The position numbers and the translations under genes are program-made. From assembly GCF_003182095.1 (NCBI RefSeq), contig NZ_QGTJ01000003.1:62001-126000 (forward strand): DNA of 64,000 bases, read 5' to 3'. Numbering within the stretch: position 1 is the first letter of the stretch; each line of letters opens with the position of its first letter. Of this stretch, positions 47,669-56,276 are shown one piece after another. The notes under the pieces are model-generated. The model was not told the origin of the DNA. It saw only the letters and a list, made by a program, of their open reading frames with translations, and ran no database searches. This DNA is from Plasticicumulans acidivorans. GTDB lineage: Bacteria; Pseudomonadota; Gammaproteobacteria; Competibacterales; Competibacteraceae.

Positions 47669-48933
47669 GCCGGCCCGCACCGCAGGCATTGCTGCGGGCG
47701 CTGTTCGCGGCGGCGGTCGAGGCGGCGCAGCCGGCGCATACGCTGGCGGCGCAGCTGCCGCCGCCGCCGCGCGGGCGCACGGTGGTGGTCGGCGCCGGCA
47801 AGGCGGCGGCGAGCATGGCGCAGGCGCTGGAAGCGGCGTGGCCGGGCGAGCTGTCGGGCGTGGTCGTCACCCGCCACGGCCAGGCGCTGCCGTGCCGGCG
47901 CATCGAGGTGCTGGAAGCCGCGCACCCGCTGCCGGACCAGCACAGCGTGCGGGCGGCCGAGCGCGTGCTGGCGGCGGTGCGCGGGCTCAGTGCCGATGAT
48001 CTGGTCATCTGCCTGATCTCCGGTGGCGGCTCGGCGCTGCTGGCGCTGCCGGCGGCGGGGCTGACGCTCGCCGACAAGCAGGCGATCAACCGCGCGCTGC
48101 TCACCAGCGGCGCCGACATCGCGGCGATGAACTGCCTGCGCAAGCACCTGTCGGCGATCAAGGGCGGACGCCTGGCGGCGGCCTGCGCGCCGGCGCGACT
48201 GCTGACGCTGGCGATCTCCGACGTGCCCGGCGACGATCCGGCGGTCATCGCCTCCGGGCCGACCGTCGCCGACCCGACGTATTGCGCCGATGCGCTCGCC
48301 GTCCTCGACCGCTACCGCATCACGCTGCCGCAGGCCGTGCGCGCCGGCCTGCACAGCGGTGCGCTGGAAACGCCGAAGCCGGGCGATGCCTGCTTTGCGC
48401 GGGCCGAATACCGGCTGATCGCCACGCCGATGCGCTCGCTCGCCGCCGCGGCCGCCGTCGCCCGCGCCGCCGGCGTCACGCCGCTGATCCTCGGCGATGC
48501 GCTGGAGGGCGAGGCGCGCGAAGTCGCCAAAGTGCTGGCCGGCATCGCCCGCTCGGTCGCCACCCACGGCCAGCCGCTGCCGGCGCCGTGCGTGCTGCTC
48601 AGCGGCGGCGAAACCACCGTCACCGTGCGCGGCCACGGCTGCGGCGGGCGCAACGTCGAATACCTGCTGGCGCTGGCGATCGCGCTCGACGGCCATCCGC
48701 GCATCCACGCCCTCGCCGCCGATACCGACGGCGTCGACGGTGCCGCGGAAGTCGCCGGCGCACTGTGCGGCCCCGACACCCTGGCCCGCGCCCGCGCGCT
48801 CGGCCTCGATCCGCGCGCCCGCCTCGCCGACAACGACGGCCACGGCTTTTTCGGCGAGCTCGACGATGCGCTGATCAGCGGGCCGACGCAGACCAACGTC
48901 AACGACTTTCGCGCGATCTTCATCGGCGCCTGA
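47665..48933 (+). CDS. Glycerate 2-kinase (MOFRL family)
   Basis: A 422-residue kinase of the GckA/TtuD (MOFRL) type that converts D-glycerate to 2-phosphoglycerate with ATP. Features: VVVGAGKAAASMAQALE near the N terminus, LISGGGSALLALP, IAAMNCLRKHLSAIKGGRLA, ISDVPGDDPAVIASGPTV, and C-terminal LSGGETTVTVRGHGCGGRN with DTDGVDG. The start overlaps the STAND gene stop (ATGA), so it is translated behind it although the functions seem unrelated. Downstream is a long gap with no recognisable gene. Confidence 0.92.
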   Translation: MSRPAPQALLRALFAAAVEAAQPAHTLAAQLPPPPRGRTVVVGAGKAAASMAQALEAAWPGELSGVVVTRHGQALPCRRIEVLEAAHPLPDQHSVRAAERVLAAVRGLSADDLVICLISGGGSALLALPAAGLTLADKQAINRALLTSGADIAAMNCLRKHLSAIKGGRLAAACAPARLLTLAISDVPGDDPAVIASGPTVADPTYCADALAVLDRYRITLPQAVRAGLHSGALETPKPGDACFARAEYRLIATPMRSLAAAAAVARAAGVTPLILGDALEGEAREVAKVLAGIARSVATHGQPLPAPCVLLSGGETTVTVRGHGCGGRNVEYLLALAIALDGHPRIHALAADTDGVDGAAEVAGALCGPDTLARARALGLDPRARLADNDGHGFFGELDDALISGPTQTNVNDFRAIFIGA

Positions 48934-49549
48934 AGGCCCGGCGCCGCACGGCCGGACACGGCGCGCGGCTCATCGGCGGCGCGCGGCAGGAAACGTTGCA
49001 AACATCGTTTGCCGACCTGCCTGCCGCCGACGCCCGCGGCTGCATTGCGCGCCCCCGTGCCCGGAGCCGCGCCGATAAACGTCGGCCCCCTCGCCCGCGA
49101 CCGGATTGCACCCTTCATCGCCCACAACCCCGTCGAGCGGCATCCGCTGGACGGCGGCGCAGTCCGGCTGCGCGACCGCCTCGACGCCGGCACCGCCGCC
49201 GATGGCCGGGCGCTGCCGCCTGAACGCCCCGCGCGGTGGTCGGCACCGCTGACACAGGGGCTCGATCGGCCGTGCCGGCCCCCCAGCGCTGCGCGGAGCA
49301 CGGCGGCGGCGGCGTCGATGACAGCGGCGCCGTCGACTATCAGCGGCGGCCGGCGCCGTGAATCAGCTGCATGGACAGGCACTTGCCAAGTCCCCAGCGG
49401 CATCGCCGGCACGGCGGATTAGCGCACTGTCCAGCGAGCTTGCCGGCGGTACCTGCCCGGTCCCGCTGACCGACTACACCTAACGGCGGGGCCGGACGCT
49501 TCCGCCACGCGCCGGTGTCGTTTTCAGATGATGGCAACGAGGTAGCACG
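48934..49549. other. 616-bp GC-rich gap without a supported gene
   Basis: An open frame at 49009-49422 (+) would give 137 residues rich in Ala, Pro and Arg, with no motif or ribosome site I trust. The region may hold a decayed gene or only untranslated sequence. No clear promoter was found for the aldo/keto reductase gene apart from a short AT patch near 49520-49545. Confidence 0.4.
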
Positions 49550-50383
49550 ATGAAATACGTCACCCTCCCCGATGGCGAACACGTGCCGGCGCTCGGCATG
49601 GGCACCTGGCGCATGGGTGAACGGCACACCAGCCGGGAAGCCGAGATCGCGGCGCTGCAATACGGCATCGATCTCGGCCTGACGCTGATCGACACCGCCG
49701 AAATGTACGGCGACGGCGGTGCCGAGGAAGTCGTCGGCGCGGCGCTGCGCGGGCGGCGCGGACAGGTGTTCCTGGTCAGCAAGGTCTATCCGCACAACGC
49801 CACGCGCCACGGCACGATCACCGCCTGCGAGCACAGCCTGCGCCGGCTCGGCGTCGACTGCATCGATCTCTATCTGCTGCACTGGCCCGGCGCGACGCCG
49901 CTCGCCGAAACCGTCACCGCCTTCGAGCAATTGCAGCGCGACGGCAGCATCCGCCACTGGGGCGTCAGCAATCTCGACATCGGCGAGATGGCGGAGCTGG
50001 CGACGGTGGCCGGCGGCGCGCGCTGCGCCACCGATCAGGTGCTCTACAACCTCAGCCGCCGCGGCGTCGAGTGGGATCTGCTGCCGTGGTGCCGCGAACA
50101 CGGCATGCCGCTGATGGCCTACTCGCCGGTCGAGCAGGCGCGGTTGCTGGAGCATGCGCCGCTGCAGAAGCTCGCCCGCGGCCTCGGCATGAGCCCGGCA
50201 CAGCTGGCGCTGGCCTGGCTGCTCAGCCGCGAACAGGTGATCGCCATCCCCAAGGCCGGCGCCCTGCGCCACCTCGACGACAACCGTGCCGCGCTCGACG
50301 TCACGCTGACGGCCGACACGCTCGCCGAGCTCGACCGCCTGTTCCCGCCGCCGCGCCGCGCCAGTCCGCTGGCGATGCTCTGA
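49550..50383 (+). CDS. Aldo/keto reductase
   Basis: A 277-residue NADPH-dependent TIM-barrel oxidoreductase. The catalytic tetrad is complete: Asp48 and Tyr53 (LIDTAEMYGDGGAE), Lys78 (LVSKVYP) and His111 (LYLLHWPG). The C-terminal cofactor loop IPKAGALRHLDDNRAALD binds the phosphate of NADPH. It resembles the YeaE/prokaryotic AKR group that reduces methylglyoxal and sugar aldehydes. It faces the response-regulator gene. Confidence 0.92.
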   Translation: MKYVTLPDGEHVPALGMGTWRMGERHTSREAEIAALQYGIDLGLTLIDTAEMYGDGGAEEVVGAALRGRRGQVFLVSKVYPHNATRHGTITACEHSLRRLGVDCIDLYLLHWPGATPLAETVTAFEQLQRDGSIRHWGVSNLDIGEMAELATVAGGARCATDQVLYNLSRRGVEWDLLPWCREHGMPLMAYSPVEQARLLEHAPLQKLARGLGMSPAQLALAWLLSREQVIAIPKAGALRHLDDNRAALDVTLTADTLAELDRLFPPPRRASPLAML

Positions 50384-50408
50384 AAGCCGTCGTCCGCCAC
50401 GCGGCCAC

Positions 50409-52541
50409 TTACAGCACCGCGCCCAGATGCTCGCCGAGGAAGCGCTCCATCGCCGCCGACGCCAGCGGCCGGCTGAACAGAAAGCCCTGCATGCTGCGAC
50501 AGCCGAGGGCATCGAGGTAATGACGCTGGGTCTCGCTCTCGACGCCCTCGGCGACGACCTTGCGGCCGAGGCCGCGCGCCATGGCGACGATGGCGACGAC
50601 GATCGGGCTGTCGGGCTTGTCGGCGCAGACGTTGCGCACGAACTCGCGGTCGATCTTGATGGTGTCGAGCGGCAGGCGCTCCAGGTAACTCAGCGAGGAA
50701 TAGCCGGTGCCGAAATCGTCGATGGCGACGCGCACGCCGAGCTCGCACAGCGCGCGCAGGCGGGCGACGGTGCGGTCGACGTCGCGCATCACCGTGTGTT
50801 CGGTGAGTTCCAGTTCGAGCATCGTCGCCGGCACGCCGGTCTGCTTCAGCAAGCCGGCAATCTCGGGAACGAAGTCGGCCTGCTCGATCTGCTGACTGGA
50901 GATGTTGACGGCGAGCCGCCCCGGCGCGATGCCGCGCGTGCGCCAGTCGGCGAAGGTGCGCAGCGCCTGCTCCAGCACCAGGCGGCCGAGCGGCACGATC
51001 TGGCCGGTATCCTCGGCGACCTGCACGAACTCCGCCGGCAGCAGCAGGCCGCGGCTGGGGTGGTTCCAGCGCACCAGCGCCTCGACGCCGTCGACCTCGC
51101 CGCTCTGGCCGTCGACCTGCGGCTGGTAGTGCACCTCGAACTGGTGGGCGTCGATGCCCTTGCGGATCGCCGTTTCCAGCGAGAAGCGGCCGCTGAAGCC
51201 GGCATCCATCTCCGCGCTGTAGAAGTCGCAGCCACCCCCGCTGTGCCGGCTCTTGCAGTGGTACATGGCGATGTCGGCGGCCTTGATCAGCGCCTCGACG
51301 CTGTTGCCGTCACCGGGATGGAAGGCCACGCCGATGCTGGTGCCGATGTAGAGCTCCTGACCGTCGATGACGAAGGCCTGGGCCAGCGCATCGTGAATCT
51401 TGCCGGCGACGACGGCGGCGTCCTGACTGGCGCGGATGTCCGGCAGCAGCAGCACGAACTCATCACCGCCGATGCGCGCCAGCAGGTCGCCGCCGCGCAG
51501 GCATTCGCGCAGGCGGTTGGCGACGCGGCGCAGCAGCTCGTCGCCGACGGCATGGCCGAGCGTGTCGTTGACGTACTTGAAGCGGTTGAGGTCGAGAAAC
51601 ATCAGCGCCAGCCGACTCTGTCGCAGCCGCGCCTGATTCAGTGCGGTGGCCAGCTGCTCGCGCAGCATCAGGCGGTTGGCGAGGCCGGTCAGCGGATCGT
51701 GATAGGCCTGAAAGGCGATGGTTTCCTCGGCGCGCTTGCGTTCGGTGATGTCGCGGGCGACGCAGTACATGCCCTGCACGCCGTTGCCGGCCTCATCGAG
51801 CGCCAGCGCCCGCGCATGCAGCTCGAAGTGATGGGCGTCGCGCGCGGCATCGCGGTCGCTCAGGCGCAGCTCGACGGCACGTCCGGCCGCGGCCTCGGGG
51901 CTGTCGGCGAACAGCGTGCGCGCCAGCTCGCGATCGGCGGCGTGTACCAGGCTCAGGTAATGCTGGCCGAGCAGCTGCGCCGGTTCGTAGCCGAGCAGCC
52001 GCGCACTCGGATTGACGAAGACGATGTGGCCGTCGGCGGCGACGATGAAGATCAGGTCCGGCGAGTGGTCGACCATGTAGCGATGCAGGCGCTCGGAGCG
52101 GTCGAGCTGCGCCGCCAGCTGCGCGTTCTCGCGCTCCAGGCCGTGCTTGCGCAGCGCATTGTCGACGGTGCGCAGCAACTCCTCCGGCGCGTAGGGCTTG
52201 CGCACGAAGTCGTAGGCGCCGCGGCGCAGCGCACGGATCGCGGTATCGATCGAGGCATCGCCGCTGAGCATGATCACCGGCGGCGCGCTGCCCTGCCGGC
52301 GCACGTGGTCGAGCACGTCGAGGCCATCGACCGCGCCGAGGCGCACGTCGAGCAGCGCCAGGTCGATGCCGTTGTGCGTCAGGCGCTCGATCGCCGCTTC
52401 GCCGTTGTCGGCGGTTTCGACGCGGTAGCCGCGCAGCGCCAGCAGGTCGCGCACGCTGGCCAGCATGCGCGCATCGTCATCGACCACCAGCACGGCGGGC
52501 GGCGCGGCGACGCTCGCCACGCCTGCGTCCGGCGCGCTCAT
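50409..52541 (-). CDS. Response regulator with PAS, GGDEF and EAL domains
   Basis: A 710-residue c-di-GMP signalling protein. Order: receiver domain (phospho-Asp65 in LALLDVRLG; Lys in FVRKPY), PAS (about 150-270, SPDLIFIVAADGHIVFVNPS), GGDEF (DPLTGLANR through RIGGDEFVLLLP, active-site motif intact) and EAL (VEALVRWNHPSRG with EAL intact; DDFGTGYSSLSYLERLP; EGVESETQ). Both synthesis and hydrolysis are therefore possible; the receiver presumably decides the balance. It overlaps the upstream histidine kinase gene (ATGA), its likely phosphodonor. It acts in the cytoplasm, typically on biofilm/motility switching. Confidence 0.95.
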   Translation of the reverse strand: MSAPDAGVASVAAPPAVLVVDDDARMLASVRDLLALRGYRVETADNGEAAIERLTHNGIDLALLDVRLGAVDGLDVLDHVRRQGSAPPVIMLSGDASIDTAIRALRRGAYDFVRKPYAPEELLRTVDNALRKHGLERENAQLAAQLDRSERLHRYMVDHSPDLIFIVAADGHIVFVNPSARLLGYEPAQLLGQHYLSLVHAADRELARTLFADSPEAAAGRAVELRLSDRDAARDAHHFELHARALALDEAGNGVQGMYCVARDITERKRAEETIAFQAYHDPLTGLANRLMLREQLATALNQARLRQSRLALMFLDLNRFKYVNDTLGHAVGDELLRRVANRLRECLRGGDLLARIGGDEFVLLLPDIRASQDAAVVAGKIHDALAQAFVIDGQELYIGTSIGVAFHPGDGNSVEALIKAADIAMYHCKSRHSGGGCDFYSAEMDAGFSGRFSLETAIRKGIDAHQFEVHYQPQVDGQSGEVDGVEALVRWNHPSRGLLLPAEFVQVAEDTGQIVPLGRLVLEQALRTFADWRTRGIAPGRLAVNISSQQIEQADFVPEIAGLLKQTGVPATMLELELTEHTVMRDVDRTVARLRALCELGVRVAIDDFGTGYSSLSYLERLPLDTIKIDREFVRNVCADKPDSPIVVAIVAMARGLGRKVVAEGVESETQRHYLDALGCRSMQGFLFSRPLASAAMERFLGEHLGAVL

Positions 52542-54607
52542 ACTTCGTCCGCGACGGCATGTCGCGGTACCCGTACATGGAATTCACAGCCGCGCTGCGG
52601 CCGCGAGCGGCAGTCGATGCGCCCGCCAAGCTCGCGCACCAGATTGGCGACGATCGACAGCCCGAGGCCGGCGTGGCCATCACCCTTGTGGCTGGTGAGC
52701 GGCTGGAACAGCCGGCGCTGCACCTCCGGCGGCAGGCCGGGGCCGTCGTCGCTGACGCTGATCTCGATGAACTCGCCGCCGTCCGCCCACACCGGACCAG
52801 CACTGCTCAGCTGCACCGTGCCGCCGCTGCCGAGCGCTTCGACGGCATTGCGCAGCAGGTTGAGCACGATCTGCTTGAGCGCCGGGCCGCTGCCCGGTGC
52901 GGCATTCAGGCCGGCGCTCAGGTCGGTCTCCAGACGGCAGTCGTGCGGCTCGAACAAGGCCAGGCGCAACAGCCCGGCCTGCTCGCGCAGCAGGCGGTCG
53001 ACCTCGACCGGCGTGCCGTCATCGGCCACCGGCGCCGAGCTGTCGGCGTACTGGCGCAGGATCGCCGCGACGCGGTCGATCTCCTCGCCGATGATGCGCA
53101 GGTCGCCCTGCACCGCGTGTTCTTCACCCAGCCGCAAGCCGAGGATCGCCAGGTAGTTGCGCATGATGCCGAGCGGGTTCGCCGCCTCGTGCACCATCAC
53201 CCGCGCCCGCGCGTGCGGCAGCTCGGCGGCCTCGCGCCGCGCCTGTTCGGCGAGCGCCTGCGTGCGCTGCAGGCGCTCGATCGCGGCGGCTGCTTCTTCG
53301 GCGAACAGCTGCAGCGCCGCGTGCCGCGGCTGCAGCCGCGCCGCGGCCGGCGCATCGACGGCGAGCGCCAGCAGGCCCGGCACCGGCGGCGTCGCCGCCA
53401 GCGGCACGCACAGCAGCTGCGGCTGCGCCAGCAGGCTGGCGAACTGCTCATCGAGCAGCGCATGCGTGGTGGCGCTGTCGATGACTTCGCCGCGCCGCGC
53501 CGCCGCGCTGAGCGCCGCGGCGCTTGCCAGCGGCACCGGCAACCCGGCGCAGTCCTCGGTGCGAAACGGCGGCCACGCCGCCACGCTCGCCAGCGTCTGT
53601 TCATCGCAGCGCAGCAGCAGCGCCGCCGCCGGCACGTCGAACAGGCGGCAGGCCGCCTGCACCAGTGCCGCCTGCAGCGCCGGCAGCTCCGCGGCCTCGG
53701 CCAGTTCCAGCCGGGCCTGGTCGAACAACGCCAGGCGACCGAGCTCGGCGCCGATGCGGGCGCTGAGCGCGGCATCGGCCTCCTCGCCGCGGCCGGCGGG
53801 GCGCAGCGTCTGCGCCAGCGCTGCGGCCTCGCGGATCGCCTGCCCCTGTACCTGCTGCAGCAGCTCACGCGCCAGCCCGAACAGCTGCTGGCCGGCGCCG
53901 GCGGCTTCATCGGCCGGGCCGCCGTCGGCGAGCAGATTGGCCAGGCGCAGAATGCCGCTCAGCGGCTGCGCGCCGACCAGCTCGGCGGGTGCGCGATAAC
54001 GCTGCAGCGGCGCGGCGGCGGCCAGGGTCGGAAAACGCCATTCCTGCAGCAGGCGGGCGACGAGTTCGTGATGGGCGATGCCGAAGGCCGCCCGCTCGGC
54101 GGCGAGCAGGCCATCGAGGTCCTGGGTGTCCTGCTGCCACTGCGGATAAGCCGGGTCCTGCAGGGTCATCAGCAATCGGCCGAGATCCTGCAGCAGCGCG
54201 ACGACGTAGGCTTCTTCCGTCTCCGGTTGGCCGATCAGCCGCGCCAGCTGGCGGGCGGCAAACGCCGCGCGCAGGCTGCGCAGCCAGCAGGCGCGCAGGA
54301 AGGCCGCCGCCGGCGCATCGGGGCGGCTTTCGAACACCGATTGCACGCTGGCGGTGACGGCGATGGCGCGGATCGCCCGCAAGCCGAGGTGGACGACGGT
54401 CTGCTCGACGCCGCGGTACTGGCGCGGCGGGCCGAAGCAGGAGGCGTTGGCGGCCGCCACCACGCGGGCGCTCAGGCCGATGTCGGCGTCGATCAGCGCC
54501 GCGACCTGGCGCGGCGAGACATGCTCATCATTGAAGGCGCACAGCAGGCGCAGCAGCACGGGCGGCAGCGAAGGCAGGCGGGAAAGATCGAAACGCTCGG
54601 GCAGCAT
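52538..54607 (-). CDS. HDOD-GAF histidine kinase
   Basis: A 689-residue soluble sensor kinase. The N-terminal HDOD domain spans about 1-220 (LPSLPPVLLRLLCAFN, HLGLRAIRAIAVTASVQSVF, VALLQDLGRLL); the metal residues of true HD domains are absent, as usual for HDOD. A GAF-like domain lies at about 300-440. The phospho-acceptor His is in RVMVHEAANPLGIMRNYL; the ATPase boxes are LLRNAVEAL (N), SDDGPGLP (G1) and GHAGLGLSIV (G2). There is no membrane segment. It is coupled to the GGDEF/EAL response regulator downstream. A perfect CRP-type site lies 109 bases upstream of the start. Confidence 0.9.
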   Translation of the reverse strand: MLPERFDLSRLPSLPPVLLRLLCAFNDEHVSPRQVAALIDADIGLSARVVAAANASCFGPPRQYRGVEQTVVHLGLRAIRAIAVTASVQSVFESRPDAPAAAFLRACWLRSLRAAFAARQLARLIGQPETEEAYVVALLQDLGRLLMTLQDPAYPQWQQDTQDLDGLLAAERAAFGIAHHELVARLLQEWRFPTLAAAAPLQRYRAPAELVGAQPLSGILRLANLLADGGPADEAAGAGQQLFGLARELLQQVQGQAIREAAALAQTLRPAGRGEEADAALSARIGAELGRLALFDQARLELAEAAELPALQAALVQAACRLFDVPAAALLLRCDEQTLASVAAWPPFRTEDCAGLPVPLASAAALSAAARRGEVIDSATTHALLDEQFASLLAQPQLLCVPLAATPPVPGLLALAVDAPAAARLQPRHAALQLFAEEAAAAIERLQRTQALAEQARREAAELPHARARVMVHEAANPLGIMRNYLAILGLRLGEEHAVQGDLRIIGEEIDRVAAILRQYADSSAPVADDGTPVEVDRLLREQAGLLRLALFEPHDCRLETDLSAGLNAAPGSGPALKQIVLNLLRNAVEALGSGGTVQLSSAGPVWADGGEFIEISVSDDGPGLPPEVQRRLFQPLTSHKGDGHAGLGLSIVANLVRELGGRIDCRSRPQRGCEFHVRVPRHAVADEV

Positions 54608-54715
54608 CCAGGGCGCTCTCGGCTTTTGGGGGGAATGCCGGTTCCTGTTCTTGTTGTCGCGCTTAGGCGGGCTGCTCCCTTGCCTACACCGAATCTACCA
54701 TGCCGTGCACGATCT

Positions 54716-54731
54716 TGTGATTGTCATCACA
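54716..54731. promoter_or_regulatory. CRP/Vfr-type site upstream of the HDOD kinase
   Basis: TGTGATTGTCATCACA, a perfect TGTGA-N6-TCACA palindrome in the 151-bp gap between the GTPase gene end and the kinase start. A TAGATT element about 20 bases downstream (54697-54692, minus strand) is a plausible -10 for an activated promoter. Confidence 0.7.
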
Positions 54732-54758
54732 GTCGTTGACACTGCCCGCGGCGCCGCT

Positions 54759-56276
54759 TCAGTGCCAGCGCTGTGGCCATTCGACCAATACACGCCCGGC
54801 GTTACGCAGCTGTTTCCATAACAGCTCGCGCTGTTCCCCCTGCCGGGCCGTATCCAGGCAGCGCAGCGTGCGCACGCGATCGGCCGCCGACTGGCGTTCG
54901 AGGATCGCCGCCCACAGCGCGTCGTCGACGTTGTAGCGCCGCCCCTCGGCCAGACACACCGGGATCACCTCGGCCGGCGCCAGCGCCAGATCCTCGGCCA
55001 CGGCGGCAACGGCCTCGGCGATGTTGCGCGCCTTCGGCCGCGTCGTCTCGCGCAGGTCATACGGCGGCGCCCATTCCTCGCGCGGACGCAGGCGGTCGAT
55101 GTGCGCCAGCACCAGCAGAATCGGCGGCGGATGGCGCTCGGGGTGCGCGGCGAACTCGGCGCGCAGCGCATCGAGCGCCTGGCGCTCGGCGGCGCGATCG
55201 GCGCGGTGCGCGGCGCAGACCCAGAGGATCAGATCGGCCGTGCGCGCCGCGGCAAGCCGCTCGGCGGGCGGAAAATCGTCGAGCCCCGGCGTGTCGCTGA
55301 GCAGCGCGGCGGTAAAGCCCTCGCGCTCCAGGCGGTAAGCCCGCAGTGCGCCGGTCGCCGGCAGCGCGTCGACCGCGGCCTGCAGGCCGCCGCACAGCGC
55401 GTTGACCAGGCTCGATTTGCCGGCGTTGGTCTGGCCGATGATGAGGATGCGCAGCGGCTCGGCCGGCGCCGGCTCGGCGGCCAGATCCTCGGCGCTCTGC
55501 TCACTCAGCTGCGCCAGCGGATCGTCGTCGCCGAAGCGCAGCCGGCCGCTGTAGACCTCGATCGCGTAGCGGCCGGTGCGGCGCACGTATTCGCGCAGCA
55601 GCCAGCGCTGCAGATCCTGCTGCACGGCGCCGAGCGCCTGCCCCTGCAGATGCTCGCTGGCCTCGCGCAGCAGCGCCTGCGCCGGATTGAACACCAGGCG
55701 GCCGGCGCGCCAGAGCTGAAAAACGCCCTGCAGGCGCTCGCGCCAGCGGTTGGCCGTCAGCAGATCGCCGATCGTCACCCGCTCACTGAACGGCACCTGC
55801 TCGCGCACTTCACGGCCGAGGTCGCGGGCGGCCAGTTCGATGATGCGCAGCAGGTGCGGCACGCTGATCTCCCACAGCGGATGCTCGGCCTCGGCGTGGT
55901 AGTGGCGGGCAACGCCGTCGATGGTCTGGCGGCCGAGCTGCAGCAGGCGCTCGCTGTCGCCGAGCGGCCAGTCGGCCGGATCGAGGCCGTCGGCCAGCGC
56001 CTCGACCTGCGTCCAGGCAGCCTGCTCGCTCGGCGGCCAGTGCGGCTGCGGACCGCTGGCGTTGAGCTTGAGGCGGGCACGGGCGCGCCGGTCGAGCCAG
56101 CGGTCGAGCACGAAACCCGCCGCCGCGCAGCCGGCCATGCCACCGAGCCAGGGCAGCATCTGCTGGTTCTGCCACAGCCACAGCAGGCCGAGCGCCGGCA
56201 GCAGCGCCAGCGGCAGCAGGCCGCAGCCAAGCGCCAGCAGGCGCAGCGCATCGAAGCGGTCGAGCAGGCGTTTCAT
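54759..56276 (-). CDS. Membrane-anchored GTPase (YcjX/dynamin-like context)
   Basis: A 505-residue protein. Two membrane segments at about 13-33 (LLALGCGLLPLALLPALGLL) and 40-57 precede a long helical region, then a TRAFAC-type GTPase domain: G1 IGQTNAGKSSLVNALCGG near 280-297, G3 LSDTPGLDDF, and a G4-like LAHIDRL in place of N/TKxD. The C terminus is a short helical tail. It is translationally coupled (ATGA) behind a second GTPase carrying DUF697. Such pairs probably act at the inner membrane, possibly in envelope stress or tRNA modification-like GTP switching; the exact role is unknown. Confidence 0.82.
   Translation of the reverse strand: MKRLLDRFDALRLLALGCGLLPLALLPALGLLWLWQNQQMLPWLGGMAGCAAAGFVLDRWLDRRARARLKLNASGPQPHWPPSEQAAWTQVEALADGLDPADWPLGDSERLLQLGRQTIDGVARHYHAEAEHPLWEISVPHLLRIIELAARDLGREVREQVPFSERVTIGDLLTANRWRERLQGVFQLWRAGRLVFNPAQALLREASEHLQGQALGAVQQDLQRWLLREYVRRTGRYAIEVYSGRLRFGDDDPLAQLSEQSAEDLAAEPAPAEPLRILIIGQTNAGKSSLVNALCGGLQAAVDALPATGALRAYRLEREGFTAALLSDTPGLDDFPPAERLAAARTADLILWVCAAHRADRAAERQALDALRAEFAAHPERHPPPILLVLAHIDRLRPREEWAPPYDLRETTRPKARNIAEAVAAVAEDLALAPAEVIPVCLAEGRRYNVDDALWAAILERQSAADRVRTLRCLDTARQGEQRELLWKQLRNAGRVLVEWPQRWH

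Noticed and set aside
49009-49422. 137-residue frame after the glycerate kinase
   Set aside because: Ala/Pro/Arg-rich, no motif, no clear ribosome site. A decayed gene cannot be excluded.
50427-53156. 909-residue open frame antisense to the response regulator and kinase genes
   Set aside because: It spans two well-supported genes on the other strand, with low-complexity composition and no recognisable domain.
52559-54739. 726-residue open frame antisense to the HDOD kinase
   Set aside because: Shadow of the kinase gene; Gln/Arg-rich translation without domains.
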